Both the position numbers and the translations under genes were made by a program. The notes beneath the pieces were generated by a model. That model was not told where the DNA came from and did no database searches. It saw only the letters and a list, made by a program, of their open reading frames with translations. A stretch of 64,000 nucleotides of DNA. It comes from Catenulispora sp. EB89 (GTDB lineage: Bacteria; Actinomycetota; Actinomycetes; Streptomycetales; Catenulisporaceae). Location: positions 1 through 64,000 of the forward strand of contig NZ_JBGCCU010000012.1 of NCBI RefSeq assembly GCF_041261445.1, read 5' to 3'. This document shows positions 43,998 through 53,613 of this stretch, in pieces. Position 1 is the first letter of the stretch, and the number at the start of each line of letters is the position of its first letter.

Positions 43998-45522
43998 CGC
44001 ACACCCCAGCTGTCACCGGCTCGGCCTCGGGCACCGGCTCGAACTCGAAGCGGAGCAGGCTCTGCGCCGCGTGGTACACATCGAGCAGGTCCTCGTGGTC
44101 GGCGTAGCCGGCGACCAGCGCGTTCACCGCGAAGACCTCGTACTCGTCGCTCAGGACGTCGCCGGGGGCCACCGTGGTGACCACCGACAGCACGTCCGGG
44201 TGGGCTTCGAGCTCTGCGACGCCGTCCAGCGCCGTCAGCCGGCCCGAGCCGGTCGGGTAGAACATGCACAGCGCCATCGGGATCGGCAGCTGCGGGTCCT
44301 GGCGCTCCGGGCGCGGCAGCCCGGTGGCCGCCGCGACCGCCTCCTCGGCCATGTGCACGCCGGTGGTCAGCGAGAGCATCTGGCCGACCAGCGCGCCGCC
44401 GGGCCGGCCCGGGTTCACCTCCACGATGACCGGCCCCAGCACCTCGTCGTCCATCACCTCGATGTGCGCGACGGTCTGGTCCAGGCCCAGCGCCAGGGCG
44501 GCGGCGCAGGCGGCCGCCACCATCGGCCCGGTCCGGTCCTCGGGCACGTCCAGCGGCGGCTTCACCAGGCCGAGCTCGAAGAACTTGTCGTCCATCAGGA
44601 ACTTCCCGACGAGCCCGAAGTCCTCGACGACGCCGTCCCGGATCACCACGTCCACGCTGGCCTCCGGCCCCCGCAGCCGGCCCTCGACCAGGAACTGCCG
44701 GGCCGGGTCGATGGAGCCCAGCGCGACCTTGTAGTTGTCGGCCAGCTCGCCGGCCGGGATCCGGGCGGCGAGCTCTTCGTAGGCGGCTGCCAGTTCGGCG
44801 GCCGAGTGCACGCAGCGCACCAGGTGGCTGCCGGAACCGTTGACCGGCTTGACGATGGCAGGCAGCCCCACTTCGCGGGCCACGGCCTCGGCCTGGTCGG
44901 CACCGGAGATCAGGGCGAAGCCGGGCGTCGGCAGTCCGGCCTCGCGCAGCGCGCGCCGTACCGCGTACTTGTTCCGGGCCAGCTCCAGCACCTTGGGGTC
45001 GGTGCGGGCCACGCCGAGCGCCGCCGCCGTCCGCGCGGCGGTCACGATGGCCGCGTCGGACCAGGTGATGACGCCGGTCGGCGGGTTGCCCGGGCCGCAC
45101 GCGGCGGTGATCGCCGCGACCGACTCCTCGACGTCGTAGGGGTCTGCGACGGTCACGATCCGCTCCACCAGCGCGGCCAGTGCGTCCCGCTCGGCGTCGG
45201 CGACGGCGCCGGTCAGCAGCACCGGGCGGCCGCCGCAGGCCCGGATCGCGTCCGCGAACGGCGGGATCCAGGCGATCCCGGCCTCGCGCAGGACGATGAC
45301 GGCGGTCCGCCACGCCGGGCCGCCCGGGGCCCAGTCGGCGTCGGCGCCGCCGGGGGCTCCGGGGACTCCGGGGACTCCGGGGACTCCGGGCACCGGGGTG
45401 CTCGGTCCCGTGCCGGTTTCCGTGCCAGATCCCGTACTCGGTCCTGTCCTCGATCCCATGCTGGATCCCGCGCTCGACCCCGCGCTCGACCCCGCGCTCG
45501 ACCCCGTGCTCGGCTCAGTCAT
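43990..45522 (-). CDS. ATP-grasp amide/peptide ligase
   Basis: 510 residues. The first ~66 are low-complexity Ser/Gly then [11 protein letters not shown], encoded by 12-bp and 9-bp tandem repeats. The enzyme proper starts at [23 protein letters not shown]-grasp features: [18 protein letters not shown] (lysine and glycine-rich loop), [28 protein letters not shown] and [18 protein letters not shown] (metal-binding Glu/Asn). It most resembles the carboxylate-amine ligases of the carnosine-synthase type. In this cluster it may attach an amino acid or amine to a free carboxylate outside the assembly line. It overlaps MbtH (8 nt) and the C-A-T gene (8 nt). Confidence 0.88.
45352..45505. repeat. Two tandem repeats in the 5' end of the ATP-grasp gene
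   Basis: Four 9-bp units GGGGACTCC (45352-45387, first degenerate; PGV/PGA repeats) and three perfect 12-bp units GCGCTCGACCCC (45470-45505; SSAG repeats). Both keep the frame. Confidence 0.85.
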
Positions 45523-45706
45523 CGGCGGCCATCGCCTCGCGCAGGCTCAGCGGCCGCATGTCGGTCCAGACCTCGTCGATGTGGGCCAGGCACGCTTCCT
45601 TCGGACCGGTGAACCCGGCTTCGCGCCATCCCGCGGGCAGCGAGCGGCCGGCCGCCCAGACCGAGTACTGCTCCTCGTCGTTCACCACGACCGTGTAGTC
45701 GTCCAT
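45515..45706 (-). CDS. MbtH-like NRPS chaperone
   Basis: 63 residues, the family's normal length. The signature NDEEQYSVW at residues 9-17 and the C-terminal [16 protein letters not shown] match MbtH proteins, which bind and activate adenylation domains. The usual Pro after the first Trp is Ala here ([13 protein letters not shown]). It is the only MbtH seen in the window, so it probably serves all A domains of the cluster. It overlaps the ATP-grasp start by 8 nt and starts 28 nt after the PKS stop. Confidence 0.95.
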   Translation of the reverse strand: MDDYTVVVNDEEQYSVWAAGRSLPAGWREAGFTGPKEACLAHIDEVWTDMRPLSLREAMAADD

Positions 45707-45734
45707 GTCGGTTGCCTCCTTCAGGGCTCAGGCC

Positions 45735-48700
45735 TCAGGCGCGCGGGATGCGCGGGATGGTGGTCGGTGCCGGTCCGTCGTCCGTCCGCATCTGCTCCAC
45801 CCGGGCGGCGAGCCCGGCGACGGTCGGGGTCTCGAACAGGCTGCGCATCGGCAGCCGGACGCCGACGGCCTTGCGCATCCGGGTGACCAGCTGGACCGCG
45901 ATCAGGGAGTTGCCGCCGAGTTCGAAGAAGTCGTCTTCGACCCCGACCCGGGGCACGCCCAGGACCTCCATCCAGCTCTCGGCCAGCGCCCGCTCCACTT
46001 CGGTACGCGGGGCCACGTAACCGGCCCCGTCCAGGGCGCGCGCCTCGCCGTCCGAGCCGTCGGCCGAGGTCGAGCCCGAGCCCTGGACACCGTCGGCCAT
46101 GGTCTCGGGCCGTTCCTGCTGGACCCGCGCGATGATCTCCGCGACCGGCCGCGGATGGATGACGACCTGCGCCCCGAGATCGGTGGCCAGGACGCGGGCG
46201 AACGCCTCCGCGCCGTCGGCGGGCGCGATGCCGCCGCCGGTGCCAGGACCCTGCTCCACCACCCGGGCCTCCGGTCCGGCGCCGGCCAGGTCGGCGGCGA
46301 CCGCGCCGGGGTCGACGCGGCGCAGCACGAAGTCGCCGATCGCGGCCAGTTCCCGGCCGGACTCGTCGAACAGCGTCACGTCGCAGGCCAGCACCTCGGT
46401 GCCGGCGTCGCCGCGGTAGGTCATGTGCGCGTGGAACCGGGCCGGCAGCGGGGCCCGCACGAGCAGGCTGCCGTAGCCCAGCGGCAGGTAGGAGCCCTCG
46501 CCGCGGGAGGAGCCGAACGAGGTCGCGACGTCGAGCAGCGCCGGGTGCAGGTCCCACCGGGACAGGTCGCCGAGGGCGGCCTCCGGCGCCGCGATCAGCG
46601 CCAGTTCCTCGCCGTCGCCGACGTGGTGCCCGGCCAGTGACTCCCACCGCGGGCCGAACGTCAGGATGCTGGTCCGCCCGGACTCGGTCTCGGCGACCGC
46701 CGCGTCGACCTTCGTGAACCGCTCGGCCATCGCCTGCGGGTCGTGGCGGGGCGCCGGGCCCGGGTCGATCCAGCCGTAGGCGCCCCGGACGTGCACCCGG
46801 GTGCGGCCGCCGGCGACGCTGACTGTGCGGAACGTGCCGTCCGACCACTGCACGCGGTACTCCGCGAGGGTGCCGTCGGGAACGGCGAAGGGCTCGACGA
46901 AGGCCACGTCGCGCAGCTCCAGCACGCGCTCGGCGGGGCGCTCCGGGTCCCCGCCGATGGCGGCCCGGGCGCACTCCAGGTGGCCGGTGCCGGGCAGGAC
47001 CGGGACGCCGTCGATCCGGTGCTCGGCCAGGACCCAGTGCCTCGCGGCCGACACCAGGCCGCGGGCCCAGCCCGCGCCGCGTTCGGTCAGCACCGGGTGG
47101 TCCATCGCGACGCCCTGGCCCGGGAGCCGGACGGCGGCGGTCGCGGTCGCCGCCGCGCCCGGCTGCGGTGTCTCCACCGCCATGCCGACCTCCAGCCAGC
47201 CGCCCCAGTTCAGGGAGACGACCTTGGCCTTCCAGCCGTGCTCGCTGCGCGCGTAGGCGTCCAGGAAGGCGTTGGCCGCGCAGTAGTCGACCTGCCCGAA
47301 GCCGCCGGCCACCGAGGTCACCGAGGAACACAGGGCCACGGTGTCCAGGTCGAGGTCGCCGAAGGCCTGGAACAGCGCGAGCGTGCCGGAGATCTTGGGT
47401 TCGAGCACGGCCAGCGCGGTCTCCCGCTCCTTGATCTCCAGCATGCCGCCGCCGGCCACGCCGGCCGCGTGCACGATGCCGTCCAGCCCGCCGAAGCGCT
47501 CGACGATCCGCTCCCGGACCCGGCGCAGGTCCGCCGGATCCGCGACGTCGCCGGCCAGCACCAGGACCTCGCCGCCGAGCGCTTCCATGCGGCGGACGGC
47601 CGTGATGGTGCGGCCGGTCCGGTCGGCGGTCCCGTAGACGGCGAGGTGGTCGTCCCAGGCGGTCCGATCGGGCAGCGGGGAGCGGGCCAGCAGCACGACC
47701 CGCGCCCGGGTCCGATTGACCAGGTCCTCGGCCAGGGTGATGCCGATGCCTCCGGTGCCGCCGGTGATCAGCCAGCGCGGGCCTTCGGCTGTCTCAGTCT
47801 CCTGATTTTGTGGGGCGTCCGGCACCTCGACCTGTTCGTAGTCGATGGCCCAGCGCCTTCCACCGCGCAGGGCGACGGTCTCCGCACCTGCGGGCCGCCG
47901 TAGTTCGGCGACCAGTTCACCAGCCGAACCCGCCGGATCCGCGTCGATCCGCCGCACCGTGCGCTCAGGCATCTCCAGCGGCAGCACTCGCGTGATGCCG
48001 GCCAGCGTCGCGTGCTCCGGCCGCGTCAGATCGCCGCCGAGCACGTCCTCGGCCCCGGCCGACACCACGTCCAGGTGCACACCCGCGCTCTGCTCGTCCG
48101 CGACCAGCGCCTGCACCAGCGTCAGGACACTGAGGAAGCCGTGCTCCTGGGCCAGCGCCGCGGCGGCCAGGTCGGACCCGGCGGCCTCGCCGTCCAGGGC
48201 CCACGCGTGCACGATCCGCCCCGGCAGCCCGCCGGCCACCAGGGCCCGGTAGTCCTCTGGTTCCGAGGTGCGCAGCGTGACCACCGCGCCGTCGCGGTCG
48301 AACACCGTGCCCGGCCGGACCTCGGTCACCGCCACGCCCCGCCGCCGCAGTTCGGCGGCCAGCTCCGCACCGCGCGGCCCGGCCACGAACGCCAGAGCGC
48401 TGTCGAAGTCCTCGACCCGGGGGTCGGGCGGCAGCTGGCGCCGGGTCGGCACCGCGAACCACCGGCTGACCGGTGCCGTTCCGCCCCGCTGGGGGCGGCT
48501 CGGGCCGGTGTGCGCGCCGGCGGCCTCGGGCACCGGATCGACCCAGTGCCGCACCCGCTGGTACGGATACGTCGGCAGCGGGATCCGGCGGCCGACCTCC
48601 GGCAGCTCGACCGGGACGCCCGCGGTCCACAGCGCGCCGGTGGTGCGCTCGAAGTCCACGAGCTCGGTCTCCGGCTTGCCCGGCAGGCTCGCCAGCGGCG

Positions 48701-51221
48701 GCGAGGTCCGGTCGGTCTGCATCCGGGCCAGGCCGGCGAGCTGACGGCCCGGACCGCACTCCAGGAGCGTCCAAGTGCCCTCGGACAGCAGCCGGGCCAC
48801 GCAGTCGCCGAACCGCACCGTCCCGCGCAGGTGCCCGGCCCAGTACCCGGGGTCCTGCGCCTGCTCGGCGGTGATCCAGTCCCCGGTCACGTTGGACAGG
48901 AACGGAGTCTGCGGCGCCCGGCGCGGGACCGATTCCACGAGCGCGGCGAACTGCTCGACGACCGGGTCCATCATCGCCGAGTGGAACGCGTGCGAGGTCC
49001 GCAGCATCCGGGTCTGGACCTTGGCCGGGCCGGCGGCCAGCCGCGCGGCGAACGCCTCGACCGCCTCGGTCTGCCCGGCCACCACGCACGCGCGCGGCCC
49101 GTTCACCGCCGCCAGCGACAGCTCCGGCGGGAGCAGATCGCGCAGCTCGGCCTCGTCCAGGGACACCGCGAGCATCGCGCCGGGCGCCACCGACTGCATC
49201 AGCGCGCCGCGTCCGGCCACCAGCCGCAGCGCGTCCGGCAGCTCGAAGACCCCGGACAAGGTGGCCGCGACGTATTCGCCGATGGAGTGGCCGATCATCG
49301 CGGCCGGCCGGACGCCGCGGCTGCGCCACAGCTCGGCCAGCGCGTACTCGATCACGAACAGCGCCGGCTGGGTGACGCGGGTCTCGCGCAGCGCGTCCTG
49401 CGCCGCCGCCAGCGCCTCGCCCTCGGCGCACATCAGGTCCCGGACATCCACGTCCAGGTGCGGCCGCAGCAGTTCGCAGCACTCGTCGACAGCGGCGGCG
49501 AACACCGGCTCGCTGCGGTACAGCCGCGCGCCGGCCCCGGCGGACTGCGAGCCCTGGCCGGAGAACATGAACGCGACCGACGGCGCGGTGCCCTCGGCGC
49601 GCGCGGTGAGCAGCCGGGACTGGTCCCGCAGCGCGGCGACCGCGTCCGCGGCGTCGGCGGCGACGACCGCGGCCCGCTGCGGATGCCGGGTCCGGCCGAC
49701 CCGCAGCGTGTGGACCACGTCGTCCAGGTCGAGCTCGGGGTTCGCGGCCAGATGGTCGGCGAGCCGGGTGGCCGCCGCGGCCAGGGCCGGCGCGGTGCGG
49801 GCCGACAGGGTCAGCAGCCGGGGCGGCCGGTCCGCCGCGCGCTCGGTGGTCGCGGTGTTTCCGGCGGTCCCGGCGGCTGGCGCCTCCTGCAGGATCAGGT
49901 GCGCGTTGGTGCCGCCGATCCCGAACGAACTGACGCCGGCCCGCCGCGGCCCGCCGTCCCCGTCCCTGTCCCATACAGTCAGGTTCGACACCACATGGAA
50001 CGGGGTGTCGTCGAAGTCGATCGCCGGATTCGGTGTCTGGAAGTTGACCGTCGGCGGGATCAGCCGGTGCTGCAGCGCCAGCGTGGCCTTGATGACCCCG
50101 ACCACGCCCGCGGCCTGGCTCAGGTGGCCGATGTTCGACTTGACCGAGCCCAGTCCGCACCAGCCGCGCTCGGCGCTGCCGTGCCCGTAGGCTGCGGTCA
50201 GCGCCGCCACCTCGATCGGGTCGCCGAGCGCGGTGCCGGTGCCGTGCGCCTCGACGTAGCCGATGCTCCGCGGGTCGACCCCGGACACCGCGACCGCCTG
50301 GGCCACCGCCTCGGTCTGGCCCTCGACGCTCGGCGCGGAGAAGCCCACCTTCGCCGACCCGTCGTTGTTCACCGCCTCGCCGCGGATCACGGACCTGATG
50401 TAGTCGCCGTCGGCGAGCGCCTGGTCCAGCCGCTTGAGCAGGACCACCCCTGCGCCGCTGCCCCACAGCGTGCCGGCGGCCCGGGCCTCGAACGGCCGGC
50501 AGTGGCCGTCGGGCGAGGTGTAGCCCTCGACCGCCTGGTAGCCGGTGATGTACGGCAGCTCCACGCACACCCCGCCGGCCAGCGCCATGTCGCACTCGCC
50601 GTTGCGCAGCGCCTCGGCCGCCAGGTGGATCGCGACCATCGACGTCGAGCAGGCGGTGTGCACCGTCATGCTCGGACCGCGCAGGTTCAGCTTGTAGGAG
50701 ACCGACGTCGCCACGTAGTCCGGCTGGTTCGACGTCGCGATCGACAGCCCGCCGGCGATCGCCGACCACAGCTGCGGGTCGGCCTTCAGGTTCAGCCACA
50801 TGTAGGCGTCCGCGCCGGTCCCGGCGTAGACGCCGATGGTCCCGGGGTAGCGGGCCGGGTCATAGCCGCCGTCCTCGAGCGCGCTGTGCGCCGTCTCCAG
50901 GAACATCCGGTGCTGCGGGTCGGCGATGTCGGCCTCGCGCGGCGACATGCCGAACAGGTCGTGGTCGAAGTCCATCATGTGGTCGGAAATCGGGGCGGCC
51001 GGGACGTAGCCGGGTTCGTCGATCTCGTCCGGATCGAGGCCGGCGGCCAACAGCTCCTCGCGGGAGAAGAAGGTGATGGACTCGACGCCGTCGACGAGGT
51101 TCTGCCAGAACGTGTCGATGTTGTCCGCGCCGGGGACCCGGGCGGCCATCCCCACGATCGCGATCGGTTCGACGCCTTCCGAGAAGTCGTCGAGGGGTTC
51201 GGCATCAACGGTGGCCGGCAT
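45735..51221 (-). CDS. Type I PKS module KS-AT-KR-DH-carrier
   Basis: 1828 residues from ATG 51221 (GGAGG 5 nt upstream; the longer start is poor). KS 15-450: VHTACSTS with Cys 191, EAHGTGT with His 326 and SNIGH with His 366, all intact. AT 545-850: GHSIGEY (Ser 646) and HAFH at 744-747, the malonyl-type motif. KR: a structural half from ~920, TGGTGGIG at 1153-1160, Ser 1300, Tyr 1313 and Asn 1317. DH 1375-1620: HRIDGVPVLPG (His 1401) and WDLHPALLD. Carrier FFELGGNSL with Ser 1772 is of PCP-like type. DH follows KR, the reverse of the usual order. Predicted extension: malonate, reduced and dehydrated to an enoyl unit. It overlaps the LanB-like gene by 17 nt. Confidence 0.92.
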   Translation of the reverse strand: MPATVDAEPLDDFSEGVEPIAIVGMAARVPGADNIDTFWQNLVDGVESITFFSREELLAAGLDPDEIDEPGYVPAAPISDHMMDFDHDLFGMSPREADIADPQHRMFLETAHSALEDGGYDPARYPGTIGVYAGTGADAYMWLNLKADPQLWSAIAGGLSIATSNQPDYVATSVSYKLNLRGPSMTVHTACSTSMVAIHLAAEALRNGECDMALAGGVCVELPYITGYQAVEGYTSPDGHCRPFEARAAGTLWGSGAGVVLLKRLDQALADGDYIRSVIRGEAVNNDGSAKVGFSAPSVEGQTEAVAQAVAVSGVDPRSIGYVEAHGTGTALGDPIEVAALTAAYGHGSAERGWCGLGSVKSNIGHLSQAAGVVGVIKATLALQHRLIPPTVNFQTPNPAIDFDDTPFHVVSNLTVWDRDGDGGPRRAGVSSFGIGGTNAHLILQEAPAAGTAGNTATTERAADRPPRLLTLSARTAPALAAAATRLADHLAANPELDLDDVVHTLRVGRTRHPQRAAVVAADAADAVAALRDQSRLLTARAEGTAPSVAFMFSGQGSQSAGAGARLYRSEPVFAAAVDECCELLRPHLDVDVRDLMCAEGEALAAAQDALRETRVTQPALFVIEYALAELWRSRGVRPAAMIGHSIGEYVAATLSGVFELPDALRLVAGRGALMQSVAPGAMLAVSLDEAELRDLLPPELSLAAVNGPRACVVAGQTEAVEAFAARLAAGPAKVQTRMLRTSHAFHSAMMDPVVEQFAALVESVPRRAPQTPFLSNVTGDWITAEQAQDPGYWAGHLRGTVRFGDCVARLLSEGTWTLLECGPGRQLAGLARMQTDRTSPPLASLPGKPETELVDFERTTGALWTAGVPVELPEVGRRIPLPTYPYQRVRHWVDPVPEAAGAHTGPSRPQRGGTAPVSRWFAVPTRRQLPPDPRVEDFDSALAFVAGPRGAELAAELRRRGVAVTEVRPGTVFDRDGAVVTLRTSEPEDYRALVAGGLPGRIVHAWALDGEAAGSDLAAAALAQEHGFLSVLTLVQALVADEQSAGVHLDVVSAGAEDVLGGDLTRPEHATLAGITRVLPLEMPERTVRRIDADPAGSAGELVAELRRPAGAETVALRGGRRWAIDYEQVEVPDAPQNQETETAEGPRWLITGGTGGIGITLAEDLVNRTRARVVLLARSPLPDRTAWDDHLAVYGTADRTGRTITAVRRMEALGGEVLVLAGDVADPADLRRVRERIVERFGGLDGIVHAAGVAGGGMLEIKERETALAVLEPKISGTLALFQAFGDLDLDTVALCSSVTSVAGGFGQVDYCAANAFLDAYARSEHGWKAKVVSLNWGGWLEVGMAVETPQPGAAATATAAVRLPGQGVAMDHPVLTERGAGWARGLVSAARHWVLAEHRIDGVPVLPGTGHLECARAAIGGDPERPAERVLELRDVAFVEPFAVPDGTLAEYRVQWSDGTFRTVSVAGGRTRVHVRGAYGWIDPGPAPRHDPQAMAERFTKVDAAVAETESGRTSILTFGPRWESLAGHHVGDGEELALIAAPEAALGDLSRWDLHPALLDVATSFGSSRGEGSYLPLGYGSLLVRAPLPARFHAHMTYRGDAGTEVLACDVTLFDESGRELAAIGDFVLRRVDPGAVAADLAGAGPEARVVEQGPGTGGGIAPADGAEAFARVLATDLGAQVVIHPRPVAEIIARVQQERPETMADGVQGSGSTSADGSDGEARALDGAGYVAPRTEVERALAESWMEVLGVPRVGVEDDFFELGGNSLIAVQLVTRMRKAVGVRLPMRSLFETPTVAGLAARVEQMRTDDGPAPTTIPRIPRA

Positions 51222-53613
51222 CGCGGTCCTCCGATCGCTGGGCGCCAGAGGGCGGCGCTGGTTCTGGGTCGGTGATGTGCAAACGCAGTTCACTGAAATA
51301 GCGGCGGCCGGCCCGGTCCGGGACCCACGCCTGGTCCGTGCCCGGCAGCATCTCGCTGACCGTGACGGACACCTCCGGGCCCGCGACCTCCTGCGCGCGG
51401 CGGATCGTCTGGCAGAGCATGGAGACGAGGGTGGGACTGGTCAGATCGACGTAGAAGGGCTTCACCTCGGTGCCGACCTTGACGAAGGCCCGGTCCGGCA
51501 GCGCCAGAGCAGCGCGCCAGGCGCGCGCGGCCAGGTACTGGTCGGTTTCCCCGGACGCCTCGGCCAGACCGGTCCGGCCGACCGTGGTCCGCCAGGTCCG
51601 CCGGGCCACCACGAGCCGGTCCACGGTGATCCGCGGGGTGTTGCCGGCCGCCGTGGTCTTGAAGCCGTCCACCGCGTGCGTCGCCAACAAGGTGGAGAAG
51701 ATCTCCAGCAGCGGCCACGTGCGGCCGTCCGGAGCGCTCGCGAGGAGTTCGCCGCCGACGTCGGCCACGGTGACCGAGGTGACCGGCAGCAGGTGCTCCC
51801 GGTCGGCGCCGGGCGCGGCGGCGATGCCGAGCCGGCGGTCGGTCGGGCCGTCCAGGCTGTCCATGAGCCGCGAGGTGGTCCGCGGCCAGTCGGTCGGGTA
51901 GAGCAGCCGGACCCGGTGCTCGCCGAGATCCGCGGCGAGCGCGGCGGCCAGGTCCTCGGGCCGGGGATGGCACACCGTGAGCGCGGAGCAGTCGAACGTG
52001 GCCCAGGCCACGTGCAGCTCGCCGAGCACGACCAGGTAGTCGCCGTGGTTGAGGGCTTCCAGGCTCGGCGCGCAGATCTGCAGATCCGGACTGTGCAGCC
52101 GGCCGGCGGACCAGCCCGGGTTCTCGGCCGGGAACAGTTCCACGGCGCGCGCGGTCACCTCGGTGGCGGACAGGGTGATGTCGGCCTGGTCCTTTGCGAC
52201 TTCGGCCGGACCGGATTCGCCAGGGCTCGAATCATCGAGCCCGAACAGTGCCGACCAGCGCCGGGCGAAGTCGGCGGCGACGGCGTCCACCGGCCGCGGC
52301 CCGCTGCCGTACCAGAGCCCCTGCGCCAGGAACCACAGGTCGGCCAGGTTCACCGGCTTGCCCGGCTCGGCCTCGGCCAGGTCGTCGAACAGTGCGCGCA
52401 ACGCCTCCGAGTGCGTCCGCGCCAACTCCGCGCTGAGCCAGCGCGCCGCCAGCAGCAGCGGTTCCAGCGGCGCCGCGACGTCGTCGAGCAGCCGCCGGCC
52501 CACCACCACGTCGAGGTCGCGGACGGTGTCCTCGACGCACAGCGTCCGGCCGGCGTAGGTCTGGCCCGCGCTCCGGGTGGCGTCCCGGCCGGTCAGGGCG
52601 ACGAACTCGGCGGCCAGGAACTCCAGCGCCGAGCGCACCGCCTCGGCCTCCCCGGCCGCCGCGGCGACCTTGTCCCGGGCGTCCTGAAGCCGCTGGAAGC
52701 CGGCCAGCGCCCGGGCGCGCGCCGCGTCGTCGGCGATCGCGGCGATCCGGCCGGCCAGGACGGTCTCGCAGCCGGGGCCGATCGGCAGGTCGGCGTCCCA
52801 GGTCAGGACGCCGCGCTCGACGAGTCGGCCGAGCATCGCCGAACCGTCCTCGGCACGTCGCAGAACACTGTCTTCGACCAGGCTCGCGACGACGGTCGCG
52901 GCCGGCGCGCCGGTGCACCGCCGGACCAGCTCGGCCTCGGCGGGCAGGAGCGCCAGCGGCGGCTGCGCCGGACGCAGCACGGTGTCCCCGTCCAGGGTGA
53001 AGTGCGACAGCAGTGCCGGAGGCAGGAACGCGCGGATCTCCGGATCCGCGACGAGGGTCTGCGCGTAGGCGTCCAGGGCCCAGTGCTCGAAGAAGATCTT
53101 CCGGTCCCGCACCAGGGCCGGGCCGGCGTCGGCGCGCACCACGGCGGCCTCGTCCGCGTCGATCGACCCCCAGCACACCGGTCCGAAGAAGCCGATGGTC
53201 TCGTTCTTCGCGCAGTACCGCTGCCAGTACCGGGCGATGGCCCGCTCCCGCCTTCGCAGGATCCTGCGTTTCGTCGGGCGGCCGGAGGCCAGGCTGTCCA
53301 GGCAGGCCTGCATCGAGCTGTTCTGCCAGGCCAGGGCCTCGCGGAAGAGCGGATCGGCGACGATCCCGGCGATCTGCGCCGACTCGGCCGCGGCGGCCGC
53401 CGCCAGCTCCCGGTCGAGGCCGGCGCGCAGCGCGGCGTCGGAGGCGGGGCCGGCCAGCAGGGCGTCGGCGGCTGCGGCGGCGGGCGCCGCGCCGAACCGG
53501 TCCAGGCCGTCGGCCGGGAACCCGGTGGTCCGCAGCAGCACCTCGCGCCACACCGACCATCCGGTGTCGCCGAGCGGGACGCGGTGGGCGCCAGTGTTCT
53601 GTGCGCCAGTCAT
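51205..53613 (-). CDS. LanB-like (lantibiotic dehydratase N-domain) protein, no elimination domain
   Basis: 802 residues. Hallmarks of the LanB glutamylation half: REALAWQNSSM near 91, an Arg-rich stretch with RERAIARYWQRYCAKNETIG, FFGPVCWGS at 122-150, DTVRDLDVVVGRRLLDD, a GLWYGSGPRPVD segment, ELHVAWATFDCS and a C-terminal ALPDRAFVKVGTEVKPFYVD. Full class I dehydratases carry a further ~300-residue elimination domain, absent here, so this is a split or small LanB. Known relatives use aminoacyl-tRNA either to glutamylate Ser/Thr or to add an amino acid to a peptide C-terminus. It sits between TEII and the PKS with 4- and 17-nt overlaps and no precursor peptide gene is visible, so it may act on a carrier-bound or released NRPS/PKS intermediate. 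Confidence 0.85.
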   Translation of the reverse strand: MTGAQNTGAHRVPLGDTGWSVWREVLLRTTGFPADGLDRFGAAPAAAAADALLAGPASDAALRAGLDRELAAAAAAESAQIAGIVADPLFREALAWQNSSMQACLDSLASGRPTKRRILRRRERAIARYWQRYCAKNETIGFFGPVCWGSIDADEAAVVRADAGPALVRDRKIFFEHWALDAYAQTLVADPEIRAFLPPALLSHFTLDGDTVLRPAQPPLALLPAEAELVRRCTGAPAATVVASLVEDSVLRRAEDGSAMLGRLVERGVLTWDADLPIGPGCETVLAGRIAAIADDAARARALAGFQRLQDARDKVAAAAGEAEAVRSALEFLAAEFVALTGRDATRSAGQTYAGRTLCVEDTVRDLDVVVGRRLLDDVAAPLEPLLLAARWLSAELARTHSEALRALFDDLAEAEPGKPVNLADLWFLAQGLWYGSGPRPVDAVAADFARRWSALFGLDDSSPGESGPAEVAKDQADITLSATEVTARAVELFPAENPGWSAGRLHSPDLQICAPSLEALNHGDYLVVLGELHVAWATFDCSALTVCHPRPEDLAAALAADLGEHRVRLLYPTDWPRTTSRLMDSLDGPTDRRLGIAAAPGADREHLLPVTSVTVADVGGELLASAPDGRTWPLLEIFSTLLATHAVDGFKTTAAGNTPRITVDRLVVARRTWRTTVGRTGLAEASGETDQYLAARAWRAALALPDRAFVKVGTEVKPFYVDLTSPTLVSMLCQTIRRAQEVAGPEVSVTVSEMLPGTDQAWVPDRAGRRYFSELRLHITDPEPAPPSGAQRSEDRDAGHR

